Below, piece by piece: positions 35,734 to 44,613 of a DNA stretch of 64,000 bases (positions within the stretch are counted from its first letter, which is position 1; the number at the start of each line of letters is the position of its first letter). Both the position numbers and the translations under genes were made by a program. Location: positions 70,373-134,372 of the forward strand of contig CAZHCA010000013.1 of the NCBI GenBank assembly GCA_964530825.1. Reading direction: 5' to 3'. Source of the DNA: CAZHCA01 sp964530825 (lineage in GTDB: Bacteria; Bacteroidota; Bacteroidia; Chitinophagales; Saprospiraceae). Under the pieces are notes generated by a model. It did no database searches. It saw only the letters and a program-made list of their open reading frames with translations, and had not been told where the DNA came from.

Positions 35734-36963
35734 ATGGAAAGATATAGTCTTTTTGAACTCAACGAATTCATTCGCCGCATTTTCGCACTCAACTTCGCCG
35801 ACCCGGTATGGGTTCACTGCGAGATTGCCCAGCTTAGTCACTCACGCGGCCACTATTTTCTGAGCCTGGTACAAAAAGATCCGACCGGGGAAAATATCTT
35901 GGCCCAGAGCGAGGCGGTAATTTGGAAACGCACTTACCGGCGCTTGCGGCGCCAGATGGGCAAGGAGACGGATGCTTTACTACAGTCCGGCATGGCGGTA
36001 CAGTTGTCAGTGAGGGTCGTTTTTCACGAGCGATACGGATTGCGGCTGCACATCGAAGATCTAGATCCGGAATATACGTTGGGCGAATTCGAACAGCGCC
36101 GTCGACGCATTCTAGAACGCCTGGTTGCCGAAGGGCTTACCGAAAAAAACCGGCGAATCCCATTACCTTCTGCTATCCAGCGGATTGCAGTAATCAGTTC
36201 GGAAAACGCTGCTGGTTATGCCGATTTTCAGGCCGGGCTGCAGCAAAACCCCTACGGTTATGCTTTCTACAGCCGTCTGTTTCCGGCAGCTATGCAGGGC
36301 GAAGCTGTTGAAAAGGAAGTGGTCGCTCAGTTAGAAGCTATCCCGCCTGCTGAATATGATGCCATTGCCATCATTCGCGGGGGTGGGGCCCGGCTCGACC
36401 TGGCTGCCTTCGATAATTACTCCATTGCTAAAGCCATTGCGGGGTGCGGGCTGCCGGTAATGAGCGGAATCGGACACGAAGTCGACACGACGGTGATCGA
36501 CCAAGTAGTCCATCAGCCCTTAAAAACGCCCACGGCAGTTGCCGACTTTATTATCAACCGCCAGCTGCAGTACGAAGCCCGTTTGCTCGATTACGGGCGA
36601 CAGATTTACCTGTCCGCTCAGCAACAACTCCAAAACGAAAGCCGGATATTGGAGACCCGGCAGGAGCGCCTACCATGGCAAACCGAACAATGCCTTCAAC
36701 GAGCCAAGGAACGCCTCTCGCAATACGAAACGCAGGCGACGGATCTCGTGCGGCAAATCATCCAACAGCGAACCGCCCGGCTCGATCAGTTCGAGCAGGC
36801 TTTGCAGTTGTTACGGCCCGAATCGGTCTTGGCCCGGGGCTACGCACGTTGCGAAAAAGCTGGCCGACCAGTGCGTTCGCTCCTGGACGTTGAACCCCAT
36901 GACACTCTAATTACACACCTCCCAGACGGCGCCTTCCGGGCGCGGGTCATTGACAAAGATTAA
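35734..36963 (+). CDS. xseA: Exodeoxyribonuclease VII large subunit
   Basis: 409 aa, slightly short but within range for the family. The N-terminal OB-fold covers roughly residues 1-95 (LNEFIRRIFALNFADPVWVH, then CEIAQLSHSRGHYFLSL). The catalytic domain follows, with the family motif RIAVISSENAAGYADF, the EYDAIAIIRGGGARLDLAAF block and the late GIGHEVDTTVIDQV motif. The long coiled coil at about 280-370 binds the small subunit. ExoVII degrades single-stranded DNA in repair. The small-subunit gene lies 10 bp downstream. Confidence 0.93.
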   Translation: MERYSLFELNEFIRRIFALNFADPVWVHCEIAQLSHSRGHYFLSLVQKDPTGENILAQSEAVIWKRTYRRLRRQMGKETDALLQSGMAVQLSVRVVFHERYGLRLHIEDLDPEYTLGEFEQRRRRILERLVAEGLTEKNRRIPLPSAIQRIAVISSENAAGYADFQAGLQQNPYGYAFYSRLFPAAMQGEAVEKEVVAQLEAIPPAEYDAIAIIRGGGARLDLAAFDNYSIAKAIAGCGLPVMSGIGHEVDTTVIDQVVHQPLKTPTAVADFIINRQLQYEARLLDYGRQIYLSAQQQLQNESRILETRQERLPWQTEQCLQRAKERLSQYETQATDLVRQIIQQRTARLDQFEQALQLLRPESVLARGYARCEKAGRPVRSLLDVEPHDTLITHLPDGAFRARVIDKD

Positions 36964-36973
36964 AACCTCGATT

Positions 36974-37171
36974 ATGTCCTCGGAACTGACTTACGAAGCG
37001 GCTTTGGAAGAACTCAACACCATCCTGGAAGACATGCGCCAGGGTGCCCTTAATATGGACGAATTGCAGGCCAAGGCCAAACGGGCACAGGAACTCATCC
37101 AGTACTGCCGGCATAAGCTTCGCAGTACCGAAGGAGTGCTGGAGGCTCTGCTCAAGAGCTCCGAAGGCTAG
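36974..37171 (+). CDS. xseB: Exodeoxyribonuclease VII small subunit
   Basis: 65 aa from the ATG at 36974, chosen over an upstream ATG because MSSELTYEAALEELNTILED is the usual start of the family. The chain is the expected helical hairpin, with LEDMRQGALNMDELQAKAKR and QYCRHKLRSTEGVLEALLK. It associates in several copies with XseA. The stop codon overlaps the 3' end of the convergent membrane-protein gene by 4 bp. Confidence 0.93.
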   Translation: MSSELTYEAALEELNTILEDMRQGALNMDELQAKAKRAQELIQYCRHKLRSTEGVLEALLKSSEG

Positions 37172-37590
37172 CGAATAATTTCCAACAAAAGGAGTGCGCG
37201 GATGGTCCAGGCCAGGGTGCGAATCCAATTGGTCTGAACCAACTGCCGGTGCCAACCGGGTTCAAACCCCATACTGAGCTTATTGTGGAGGGGCACCTGA
37301 ATAAAAAAGGTCGACCCCCAAATCAGCAGGATTAAAGCCAGATTAAGGATCCATAGAGACCGGTTTTGGGTAGCTGTTGCTACCAGCAAAACACCGGTGA
37401 AGAACTCCGCTATCATTTGCGGGCCCACCACCCAAGTCATCAATTGAGTGTGGGTACGCTCATAGTCGACGAAATATTCGGGTCCGACTTTCCCCATTAA
37501 CGGATAATGCACAATCTGGATCAGCCAGATAATTCCCAACATGTAAAGCGTTAAAAATAAGTGGGTATGGAAAAGCATAGCATTCGACAT
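37168..37590 (-). CDS. Four-helix integral membrane protein, unknown
   Basis: 140 aa with four hydrophobic helices (HTHLFLTLYMLGIIWLIQIV; LMTWVVGPQMIAEFFTGVL; SLWILNLALILLIWGSTFF; IRTLAWTIRALLLLEIIR). Conserved-looking HYPLMGKVGPEYFVDYERTH and IQVPLHNKLSMGF lie in the loops. Similar conserved proteins occur in Bacteroidota, but I do not recognise a function. It ends 4 bp inside xseB on the opposite strand and starts 12 bp downstream of the alpha/beta hydrolase gene stop, so the two may be co-transcribed. Confidence 0.7.
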   Translation of the reverse strand: MSNAMLFHTHLFLTLYMLGIIWLIQIVHYPLMGKVGPEYFVDYERTHTQLMTWVVGPQMIAEFFTGVLLVATATQNRSLWILNLALILLIWGSTFFIQVPLHNKLSMGFEPGWHRQLVQTNWIRTLAWTIRALLLLEIIR

Positions 37591-37602
37591 AGTACGCTTC
37601 GT

Positions 37603-38553
37603 TTAAACCTCCTCGGCGATGAATGATCTCACGCGCGCTTCGATCACCGGATCTTTGAGCGCCCGGTGGTGCCCCAGTCCATGCGTGACCAGAAGCCGGG
37701 CATTGGGTAACCCTTTTAAGTTATCCAGCGCTTCTTCGAAAGGGGATATCGGATCCTCTCGGTCGTGAACAAAAAGTATCTTTTCAACCCGGGCGATTCG
37801 GGCCGTACGGCTTACATTGCCTTCCTTTAGCGGATGACCTACCATGTCTTCAATCCTGGCGATAAAACGCCGGGCTATCGATTGTGGCAGGCCGATCATA
37901 CGTATGGCATCATCGATGATTCGTTCGATATTTTCGGGAGCCCCCATCATTGCCAGGCGGTTCAAAGGTAAATCCGGGTTGAGTAAACCGATAGCATAGG
38001 CGGTAGCGGCACAACTCAGGGAGTGAGCAATGACCCCATGGAAGGGCCCTTCCTTTTCCAAAATAAGCTGGATCAGTCTGGCAAACTGGGGCATATCCGT
38101 GCGGTTACCCGTAGAATCGCCATGGGCGGGTGCATCAAAAGTGTGTATTTCAAAACCCCGTTCCACCAGGCCGGGAGCAAAACGCCTGAGTGCCGTACCC
38201 CTTGATTCCCAGCCGTGCGCCAACAAGACTTTAGGCCCGCCCGTTCCCCAACGGTAGCGACGAACTGTTTCACCCTCGAACATTTGGTTGCTGGTGTATG
38301 CTTGGTCGAGTAAGGCATCAGTGCGCTTGTGTACCGAGCGCCGGGTTGGCCGGCGGAAAATATCTATCGCCAGGTCGGCAGCTTTTCCCGGGGCGAGCGG
38401 TCCGAGCGTTCGAAATCCTGCCCGGAGGAGTTTTACAGCCGGCGGAACCGCTACCGGGGGCAACGGCCGGCGGTCGGTAACTGTGGCTGGAAGCTCCTCA
38501 GCACGGGCCAACACCTCGGCAGGTAAGATCGTAGTCCAATCGGGCATGCGCAT
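37603..38553 (-). CDS. Alpha/beta hydrolase
   Basis: 316 aa. After an N-terminal extension of about 100 residues, the fold shows VLLAHGWESRGTALRRFAPG (oxyanion region), then FDAPAHGDSTGNRTDM and the nucleophile elbow GVIAHSLSCAA with its serine. The acidic residue lies in FVHDREDPISPFEEA, and the histidine in LVTHGLGHHRAL. There is no clear signal peptide, so it is probably cytoplasmic. The substrate is unknown. It is followed by the small membrane protein gene on the same strand. Confidence 0.85.
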   Translation of the reverse strand: MRMPDWTTILPAEVLARAEELPATVTDRRPLPPVAVPPAVKLLRAGFRTLGPLAPGKAADLAIDIFRRPTRRSVHKRTDALLDQAYTSNQMFEGETVRRYRWGTGGPKVLLAHGWESRGTALRRFAPGLVERGFEIHTFDAPAHGDSTGNRTDMPQFARLIQLILEKEGPFHGVIAHSLSCAATAYAIGLLNPDLPLNRLAMMGAPENIERIIDDAIRMIGLPQSIARRFIARIEDMVGHPLKEGNVSRTARIARVEKILFVHDREDPISPFEEALDNLKGLPNARLLVTHGLGHHRALKDPVIEARVRSFIAEEV

Positions 38554-38634
38554 TCGCTTAAGCAGTGATTCTATACACTGGCAAATAAAGAAAAACCACC
38601 GTACATAGTTCAGATTTCTTTTAACTTAATCAAC

Positions 38635-39129
38635 ATGAAAGAGCATACCGCTTTTCTGGGAACTGGAAGTAACCTCGGGGACCGCCCACAGGTATTGGAA
38701 GCGGCAAGGCAACACATTACGCAGCGAGCAGGCCTGGTGATCCAGGCTTCACACCTATACCGTACCCAGGCCTGGGGCCTAGAGGATCAACCCGAATTCC
38801 TCAATCAGGTGCTACAACTCCGGACGTCATTAGCACCCGAAGTACTACTCGACACCCTGCTGGCCATCGAGCGCGCGATGGGGCGCCAACGTCGGCAAAA
38901 GTGGGGCGCACGACTCATTGACATCGATATCTTGTTTTACGATGACTTAATCGTCAACCATCCGCAGTTAAAAATTCCCCATCCTTATCTGACAGAGCGT
39001 AACTTCGTCCTGGCACCGCTGGCCGAGATTGCCCCCAACTGGCAACATCCGGTATTCGGTAAATCCGTTTCGGAATTACTAGCCCAAAGCCCGGATCCGC
39101 TGGAGGTGGAAATCGTATACAACACATAG
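38635..39129 (+). CDS. folK: 2-amino-4-hydroxy-6-hydroxymethyldihydropteridine pyrophosphokinase
   Basis: 164 aa, the standard length. It has the HPPK start (LGTGSNLGDR), the substrate and ATP motifs (ERAMGRQRRQKWGARLIDID, then ILFYDDLI) and the closing HPYLTERNFVLAPLAEIAP. It transfers pyrophosphate from ATP to the pterin precursor in folate synthesis and acts in the cytoplasm. The deoxynucleoside kinase gene begins 6 bp later, so the two are co-transcribed. Confidence 0.95.
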   Translation: MKEHTAFLGTGSNLGDRPQVLEAARQHITQRAGLVIQASHLYRTQAWGLEDQPEFLNQVLQLRTSLAPEVLLDTLLAIERAMGRQRRQKWGARLIDIDILFYDDLIVNHPQLKIPHPYLTERNFVLAPLAEIAPNWQHPVFGKSVSELLAQSPDPLEVEIVYNT

Positions 39130-39135
39130 CCGCAT

Positions 39136-39786
39136 ATGGATCCACTACCCTACCCTTACCTGGTCATCGAAGGTAATATTGGCGCCGGAAAGACCACCCT
39201 GACCACGCTGCTGGCCGAGCGCTTTGGCAGCAGGCTTATTCTGGAGGAATTTGCCGACAATCCTTTCCTGCCGCGCTTTTATAAAAATCCGGAACGCTAC
39301 GCCTTCCCCCTCGAACTTTTCTTCCTAACAGCACGCTATAAACAACTTCAACAGGAACTTCCGGCTCCCGAGTTGTTTGATCGTCAGATCGTGGCCGATT
39401 ATTTTTTCCAAAAAACGTTGCTTTTTGCCCGCAATAACCTCGATCCCGAAGAATACCGGCTCTTTCAGCGGCTTTTCCAGATTTTAAATGCAGCTAACCC
39501 CCGTCCTAGCTTGCTGGTGTATCTGTACCGTCCGATCGAAGAATTGCTTTTGCTTATCCGTCGACGCAACCGGGTTTTTGAGCAACAAATCGCTCCCGGC
39601 TATCTGCAAAAAATCCAAGCCACCTACTTTAATTTTTTCCGCACCCCGCCTAACTTTCCCATCCTGGTCTTAGAGTTGCGCAACCTGGAACTTACCGGGC
39701 AACCGCAGCATTTCGAGCGTTTCATTGAGCTTCTGCGCCGACCCTATGGCACGGGCGTACACCAGCTTCGTCTCTGGGGAAGCTAG
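39136..39786 (+). CDS. Deoxynucleoside kinase
   Basis: 216 aa with the P-loop GNIGAGKT at residues 13-20, an EEFADNPFLPRFYKNPERYA region corresponding to the nucleoside-binding site, and FDRQIVADYFFQKTLLFARN with the DRS-like motif replaced by DRQ. The lid follows (LIRRRNRVFEQQIAPGYLQK). It phosphorylates deoxynucleosides for salvage; which base is preferred cannot be told. It sits 6 bp after folK, a pairing seen in other Bacteroidota. Confidence 0.9.
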   Translation: MDPLPYPYLVIEGNIGAGKTTLTTLLAERFGSRLILEEFADNPFLPRFYKNPERYAFPLELFFLTARYKQLQQELPAPELFDRQIVADYFFQKTLLFARNNLDPEEYRLFQRLFQILNAANPRPSLLVYLYRPIEELLLLIRRRNRVFEQQIAPGYLQKIQATYFNFFRTPPNFPILVLELRNLELTGQPQHFERFIELLRRPYGTGVHQLRLWGS

Positions 39787-39874
39787 GAAAAGTGGCCTTT
39801 GCGACATTTATTTTACCTTAAGATTGAAAAAATGCGGCTTTCCGGTGTTCTTACAAGTAAATAAAACGAATGCC

Positions 39875-41179
39875 ATGAAGATTAACATCCCGGAAAGTGA
39901 ATTGGAGCGCATAGTTATCATTGGCGGTGGGTTCGCCGGTTTGAATCTGGCAAAAAAACTGGTCAACCTTGATTATCAGGTCGTGATGATCGATAAAAAT
40001 AACTTCCACCAGTTTCAACCCCTATTCTACCAGGTGGCCATGGCGGGGCTGGAACCTAGCTCTATTGTTTTCCCACTGCGCAAATATTTCCAGGGCGAAC
40101 GCAAGTTCTTTTTTCGGGTAACCGAAGTCACCGGTATCGAACTGGAAAAAAACAGGCTGCAAACACCCCTAGGCATCGTCAATTACGATCACCTCGTCTT
40201 AGCCACCGGCGCTGATACCAATTACTTTGGCAATGAGCGCCTCAGTGATTTGGCCCTACCGATGAAGTCGGTTTCCGAAGCACTCTTCCTGAGGAATAAG
40301 ATCCTGGAAGACTACGAGCAATCGCTGTCCATCACGAATCCAGATGACCGAAAACCCCTGATCGATATCGTGGTAGTAGGAGGTGGGCCAACCGGCACGG
40401 AGGTCTCCGGAGCCCTGGCCGAGATGCGTCGCTACGTTTTACCCAAGGACTATCCCGAACTCAATACCGATGAGATTGATATCCACCTGATCGAAGGCGC
40501 CGACCGCCTATTGCCAGCCATGTCGGAGAAGTCTTCCGCCCAAGCCTTAAAATTTTTGACTGAATTAGGCGTCCAAGTAAAACTCAACACCTTCGTGCAG
40601 GACTACGACGGTGAAACCATATTCATGAATGACGGAACGACCTTGCGCGCAAAGAAAGTTATATGGGCGGCCGGAGTCCGAGGTAACATGATCGACGGAT
40701 TTCCCGATGCGGTGGTCGCTAAAGGTAATCGATTAGCCGTGGACCGGTATTTCCGCGTACATGGCTTTTCCAATATCTACGCCATTGGCGATATTGCTTA
40801 TATGGAAGAAGAGAACTACCCCAAAGGTCACCCACAAGTCGCCCAAGTCGCTATTCAGCATGGCAAACAACTGTCGAAAAACTTCAAACTCCGCTTGAAG
40901 AACAAACCAGAAGAAGCCTTTTCGTACAATGATCCGGGCACCATGGCTACTATCGGGCGCAACCGTGCGGTAGTGGATTTACCCAAAACCCATTTTAGCG
41001 GCACATTCGCCTGGTTTGTATGGCTGTTCGTGCACCTTTATGCTCTGTTGGGGGCGCGCAACCGGGTTGTCGTTTTCATCAATTGGGTCTGGAACTATTT
41101 AACTTACGATCAATCCCTGCGTTTGATCATCAGGCCTGTCGTGCGCAAAAAGGATACGCCCGCCGAAGTACCTTCTTAA
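39875..41179 (+). CDS. Type II NADH dehydrogenase (NDH-2)-like flavoprotein
   Basis: 434 aa from the ATG at 39875; a longer frame from 39725 overlaps the kinase gene and is not needed. The FAD-binding Rossmann motif is VIIGGGFAGLNLAKKLV (residues about 12-28), the NADH motif is IVVVGGGPTGTEVSGALAEM (about 165-185), and the late flavin site is IYAIGDIAYMEEENYP. A C-terminal amphipathic/membrane stretch (FAWFVWLFVHLYALLGARN) anchors it to the inner membrane. It oxidises NADH and reduces quinone without pumping protons. A strong terminator hairpin follows. Confidence 0.9.
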   Translation: MKINIPESELERIVIIGGGFAGLNLAKKLVNLDYQVVMIDKNNFHQFQPLFYQVAMAGLEPSSIVFPLRKYFQGERKFFFRVTEVTGIELEKNRLQTPLGIVNYDHLVLATGADTNYFGNERLSDLALPMKSVSEALFLRNKILEDYEQSLSITNPDDRKPLIDIVVVGGGPTGTEVSGALAEMRRYVLPKDYPELNTDEIDIHLIEGADRLLPAMSEKSSAQALKFLTELGVQVKLNTFVQDYDGETIFMNDGTTLRAKKVIWAAGVRGNMIDGFPDAVVAKGNRLAVDRYFRVHGFSNIYAIGDIAYMEEENYPKGHPQVAQVAIQHGKQLSKNFKLRLKNKPEEAFSYNDPGTMATIGRNRAVVDLPKTHFSGTFAWFVWLFVHLYALLGARNRVVVFINWVWNYLTYDQSLRLIIRPVVRKKDTPAEVPS

Positions 41180-41192
41180 GGCATATGACAAA

Positions 41193-41226
41193 AAATCCCA
41201 ATCCTTCGTTGCGGGGATTGGGATTT
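41193..41226 (+). terminator. Strong bidirectional terminator hairpin
   Basis: AAATCCCAATCC at 41193-41204 pairs perfectly with GGATTGGGATTT at 41215-41226 over a 10-nt loop. Flanking A and T let it act in both directions, closing NDH-2 (plus) and perhaps the YceI gene (minus). Confidence 0.65.
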
Positions 41227-41279
41227 AACTATAAGTATTCGTATCTGTAGAGACGATTTTTTTAACCTCCGGTTTTTCC

Positions 41280-41921
41280 TTATTCCATAGCTACCAGTTC
41301 GATGCTGATATCAAAGTTATCGTAAATGGTTTTATCACCAAGGTTCTCGAAGAAAGAACCCGATCCATAGCGTACGTCGAACTCAGAGCGATCCAATTCT
41401 ACATCGGCCGTAGCCATTTTTTTGGCCGTATCGTTGGAAACGATTGCGTTAAACTTGATCGGTTTGGTTATACCTTTGATAGTCAGATCGCCTTCTACTT
41501 TGTAGCGGGTCTTATCATCCATTAATGCTCCGTCTTTGCCTTTAGCAGGTCCTTGGTTGATGGCGAGCTTAATTTCAAATTTAGCGGTGGGGTGCTCTTC
41601 CACACTAAAAAAGTCAGGTGATTTCAAGTGTCCCTCCAGCTTTTGCTTATTGTTGCCCTTCAGGTCCAGAACAGTGATGGAGGTCATGTCAATTACGAAG
41701 TTACCACCAGTAAGATTACCGTTGTCATACATCAATTCGCCACTTTTGATGTTCACTGTGCCATTGTGTTGTCCGGTAACTTTGTAAGCTTTCCAATTCA
41801 AAACACTGGCCTTGGTGTCTACCTTGTAAGCTACCGCTTCACCTTCAGTAGGATTGGTAAATGACATGCCAACGAAACCGATAATGGCGATAAGGCTTAA
41901 AATAAGGTTTGCACTTCTCAT
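41280..41921 (-). CDS. YceI-family periplasmic protein
   Basis: 213 aa with a signal peptide (MRSANLILSLIAIIGFVGMS-FT). The mature chain has the YceI pattern: KVDTKASVLNWKAYKVTGQH at the start, FVIDMTSITVLDLKGN, then EGHLKSPDFFSVEEHPTAKF and GDLTIKGITKPIKFNAIV. The fold is a lipocalin-like barrel that binds isoprenoid or other lipids in the periplasm. The MarR gene lies 107 bp upstream on the same strand, with a palindrome between them, suggesting MarR control. Confidence 0.92.
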   Translation of the reverse strand: MRSANLILSLIAIIGFVGMSFTNPTEGEAVAYKVDTKASVLNWKAYKVTGQHNGTVNIKSGELMYDNGNLTGGNFVIDMTSITVLDLKGNNKQKLEGHLKSPDFFSVEEHPTAKFEIKLAINQGPAKGKDGALMDDKTRYKVEGDLTIKGITKPIKFNAIVSNDTAKKMATADVELDRSEFDVRYGSGSFFENLGDKTIYDNFDISIELVAME

Positions 41922-41985
41922 GATTAGTTGATTTTAAATTATTGCTAATTGCTGAATTACGAAACAATCCGCCAAGTTCAAAGTT

Positions 41986-42002
41986 TAGACAACAATTGTC
42001 TA
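41986..42002. promoter_or_regulatory. MarR-type operator palindrome upstream of yceI
   Basis: TAGACAA-CAA-TTGTCTA is a perfect inverted repeat, about 65-81 bp before the yceI start and just past the marR stop. Its size and symmetry fit a MarR-family site. This suggests that MarR represses yceI. Confidence 0.5.
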
Positions 42003-42028
42003 TGCATGTATTTAAATAGAAAAAAATT

Positions 42029-42484
42029 TCAGCTGCCGCGAACTTTATCCAGCAGTATATTCAAGTCCTCCGCCTCCGCACTATTCAGGTGGTCCATCAA
42101 CCTTTCCAGCTCCCGCTCCATGTCGCTGGATGCCTGCTCCAGAATTTCCAAGCCGAGCGCCGTAATGCCTACCTCTACCTTTCTGCGATCAGCCGGGCAA
42201 GGCTGTCGCTCTACATAGCCTTTTTGTTTGAGCTTTTCCACCAGTCGGGAGGCGTTTGACATTTTGTCGATCATCCGCTCAGTCAGCAGTTTAATACTGG
42301 CCGTACGCGGATGCATTCCCCGTAGGATACGCAGAATATTGAACTGCTGCCATGATATGTTGTAAGGCCGAAGTACCTGCGTGGAGTGCTGATTCAACCA
42401 TGCCGCGGTGAACAATAGATTCAGGTGGGCCTTATGCCAGGTACTGGGAAAATGATATTGCTGAATCTCGTCTTCTATTTTCAT
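42029..42484 (-). CDS. MarR-family transcriptional regulator
   Basis: 151 aa. The winged helix-turn-helix covers about residues 40-115: SWQQFNILRILRGMHPRTAS, then the recognition region MIDKMSNASRLVEKLKQKGY and the wing VERQPCPADRRKVEVGITAL. N- and C-terminal helices form the dimer. Its target is plausibly the next gene (YceI), given a palindrome between them, and it may also regulate itself through a TGTTGCAACA palindrome in its own promoter. The inducer is unknown. Confidence 0.9.
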   Translation of the reverse strand: MKIEDEIQQYHFPSTWHKAHLNLLFTAAWLNQHSTQVLRPYNISWQQFNILRILRGMHPRTASIKLLTERMIDKMSNASRLVEKLKQKGYVERQPCPADRRKVEVGITALGLEILEQASSDMERELERLMDHLNSAEAEDLNILLDKVRGS

Positions 42485-42491
42485 CGCATTG

Positions 42492-42522
42492 TAAATATAT
42501 GTACCTACATTTAATGTTGCAA
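42492..42522 (-). promoter_or_regulatory. Promoter of marR
   Basis: On the minus strand TTG (42520-42522), a 20-nt spacer and TATATTTA (42492-42499) fit the Bacteroidota consensus. The -33 lies inside the palindrome TGTTGCAACA (42515-42524), a possible autoregulatory site. The predicted start is only a few nt before the ATG, so the mRNA would be almost leaderless. Confidence 0.45.
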
Positions 42523-42680
42523 CACTATTAACATTTTTTCTCGATTCCGGTTACTAAGATTTGTCCCGGCGGCCGGGGTGCAGGCCATTAACGACCTACT
42601 CCATTTTGATTTTCCCCAAAAACATATAATTTTAAGCTATTCTTTCCAGTACCAAAATAGTGCAGGCCAAATCATATTGT

Positions 42681-44051
42681 ATGAAAGATCCGTTGGTCAT
42701 TGGCATCCTGTTCTTGTTTTTCGGTTTGTTGATTGGCGGCCTTTCGGCCTGGCTGATTACCAAGTACCGACTGCGTTCCCAGGCCGTTTTCCCGGATGTA
42801 TTGACCAGCGATTATGTTTTGAAGGCAGTGCATGAGCAATTGCAGCAGCAGGCCGATACCATGCGGACCGACCTGGAAGAAAAAGAAGAAGAGATCCGCA
42901 CCCTATCCCGTTTCCTTTCCGCCAAGGAACAAATCATTTTAAATCTGGACGACCGCCTGCGGACCCAGCGCGAAGAGCTTGATGCTTTGCAGCAGCGCTC
43001 GCGAGCGGAGTTCGAAAATCTGGCCAATCGCATTTTAGAGGAAAAAACCCGTACGTTTACCCGTCAAAATCATCAACAATTGGAGGGGCTTCTATCTCCC
43101 TTGCGGGAAAAAATCAAAGCATTTGAGAGCGGTATTGAGCAAAGATTCCTGGAAGAAACCCGGGACCGAGTATCCCTCAAGAAAGAAATTGAGAACTTGC
43201 GCGAGCTAAACAGCCAACTCAGCCAGGAAGCCAATAACCTGGTCAGCGCGCTAAAAGGCGATAACAAGGCGCAGGGTGACTGGGGTGAATTGCAGCTAGA
43301 AACTTTACTTCAAAAAGCGGGATTGGTCAAGGATATTCACTACGAGGTGCAGCGAAGTTACCGCGATGAGGAAGGCCAGCTCAAGCGGCCCGATTTTATC
43401 ATCAACCTGCCGGAGGGCAAGCATCTCATTATCGATTCCAAAGTTTCTCTGGTAGCTTACGAGCGCTACTTCAATGCCGAAGACGCGGCCACTCAGGCGC
43501 AACACGCCAAGACCCATATCGATAGCATTCGCCAGCACGTGCGCGAATTGAGCCGGAAAAACTATCAACAGTTGTACCAAATTCAGTCGCCCGACTATCT
43601 TTTGCTTTTCATTCCGCTCGAACCGGCGTTTGCGCTGGCTACCCGAGAAGATCCCCGTCTTTTCCTCGATGCGCTCGACCAACATATCGTCATTGTAACC
43701 ACTTCTACCCTGCTGGCTACGATGCGTACCGTCTCCTACATCTGGAAACAGGAGAAACAAAAGAAAAGCGTTTTGGAGATAGCGCGTCAAAGCGGTATGC
43801 TCTACGACAAGTTCTGTGCTTTCGTCGAAGACCTGCAGGCCATCGGACAGCGACTGGATAGCGCGCAACTGATCTACCAGGATGCCATGAAAAAACTGGC
43901 TACCTCCAAAAAGCAAGGTGATACCCTCATCGGCCGGGCTGAACGCATCAAAGAACTTGGTGCTCGCGCTTCTAAGACGTTGCCCAAAGCCTGGCTGGAC
44001 GAGGTCCATGAAGAGCAAAACAACGGCCCACCTTCCAAAAAAACCAAATAA
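42681..44051 (+). CDS. rmuC: DNA recombination protein RmuC
   Basis: 456 aa from the ATG at 42681 (MKDPLVIGILFLFFG), chosen because it places the N-terminal membrane helix first. Residues about 5-27 are that helix; 50-200 form a long coiled coil (LREKIKAFESGIEQRFLEET). The nuclease-like RmuC core follows: KAQGDWGELQLETLLQKAGL, then LPEGKHLIIDSKVSLVAYER and the IPLEPAFALATRED block. RmuC limits recombination of inverted repeats in other bacteria. It starts a plus-strand unit. Confidence 0.92.
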   Translation: MKDPLVIGILFLFFGLLIGGLSAWLITKYRLRSQAVFPDVLTSDYVLKAVHEQLQQQADTMRTDLEEKEEEIRTLSRFLSAKEQIILNLDDRLRTQREELDALQQRSRAEFENLANRILEEKTRTFTRQNHQQLEGLLSPLREKIKAFESGIEQRFLEETRDRVSLKKEIENLRELNSQLSQEANNLVSALKGDNKAQGDWGELQLETLLQKAGLVKDIHYEVQRSYRDEEGQLKRPDFIINLPEGKHLIIDSKVSLVAYERYFNAEDAATQAQHAKTHIDSIRQHVRELSRKNYQQLYQIQSPDYLLLFIPLEPAFALATREDPRLFLDALDQHIVIVTTSTLLATMRTVSYIWKQEKQKKSVLEIARQSGMLYDKFCAFVEDLQAIGQRLDSAQLIYQDAMKKLATSKKQGDTLIGRAERIKELGARASKTLPKAWLDEVHEEQNNGPPSKKTK

Positions 44052-44130
44052 TATTTGGAAACCTTACCTAAGATTAACCTTATTATCCGATTTTTTATAT
44101 ATTTAAAGGTCTTTAGAAATAATTGCTTGA

Positions 44131-44601
44131 GTGGTGACCCTTCACTACCATTACGATCCATATCTGCACCTGCCGTTCCGCAAGCTACGGATCGCCTTGC
44201 TAAGCATTGGCATCCTGATGGTATTATTGGCGGGTTATTGGATCTACCGCTACTTTTACCAGCCAGCGGGCGACCCGGTCAATCTAGTCATCGGAGTGGC
44301 GATCGGTGTTGCTGGAATTTTCAACGTTATCAACTTTTTCTATTTCGGACGGGAGTATAAGGGGAAAGATCTCAGCTTCATAAAAATTGATGATCAAACC
44401 CTAACTTACCGCAAAGATCCCAAAGACGAGATCATCACCATCCTACGCGAAGATGTCGATCAGGTTTTCATTCAGCGGCAAAACATCCGGTTCCGATTAC
44501 AAGACCGGTCAGACGTCATCTTGCCCACCAATTGGATGCAAAGCAAACGCAAAGAAGCAGAGTTGAAGTCCTGGATTCGCCGGCATTTCCCTACTTCCTG
44601 A
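44131..44601 (+). CDS. Two-helix membrane protein with PH-like domain
   Basis: 156 aa. The frame is closed by a TGA at 44128-44130 immediately upstream, so translation must begin at GTG 44131 or GTG 44134. Two hydrophobic helices (LRIALLSIGILMVLLAGYWI and LVIGVAIGVAGIFNVINFFY) are followed by a soluble part (KDLSFIKIDDQTLTYRKDPK, EDVDQVFIQRQNIRFRLQD) with the strand pattern of a PH-like fold, facing the cytoplasm. The function is unknown. It lies 79 bp after rmuC on the same strand and is convergent with the BNR gene. Confidence 0.7.
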   Translation: MVTLHYHYDPYLHLPFRKLRIALLSIGILMVLLAGYWIYRYFYQPAGDPVNLVIGVAIGVAGIFNVINFFYFGREYKGKDLSFIKIDDQTLTYRKDPKDEIITILREDVDQVFIQRQNIRFRLQDRSDVILPTNWMQSKRKEAELKSWIRRHFPTS

Positions 44602-44613
44602 TGGGATAAGGGA

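Noticed and set aside
39725..39874. 50-codon N-terminal extension of NDH-2
   Set aside because: It would overlap the kinase gene, and the flavin-binding motif begins right after the internal ATG at 39875.
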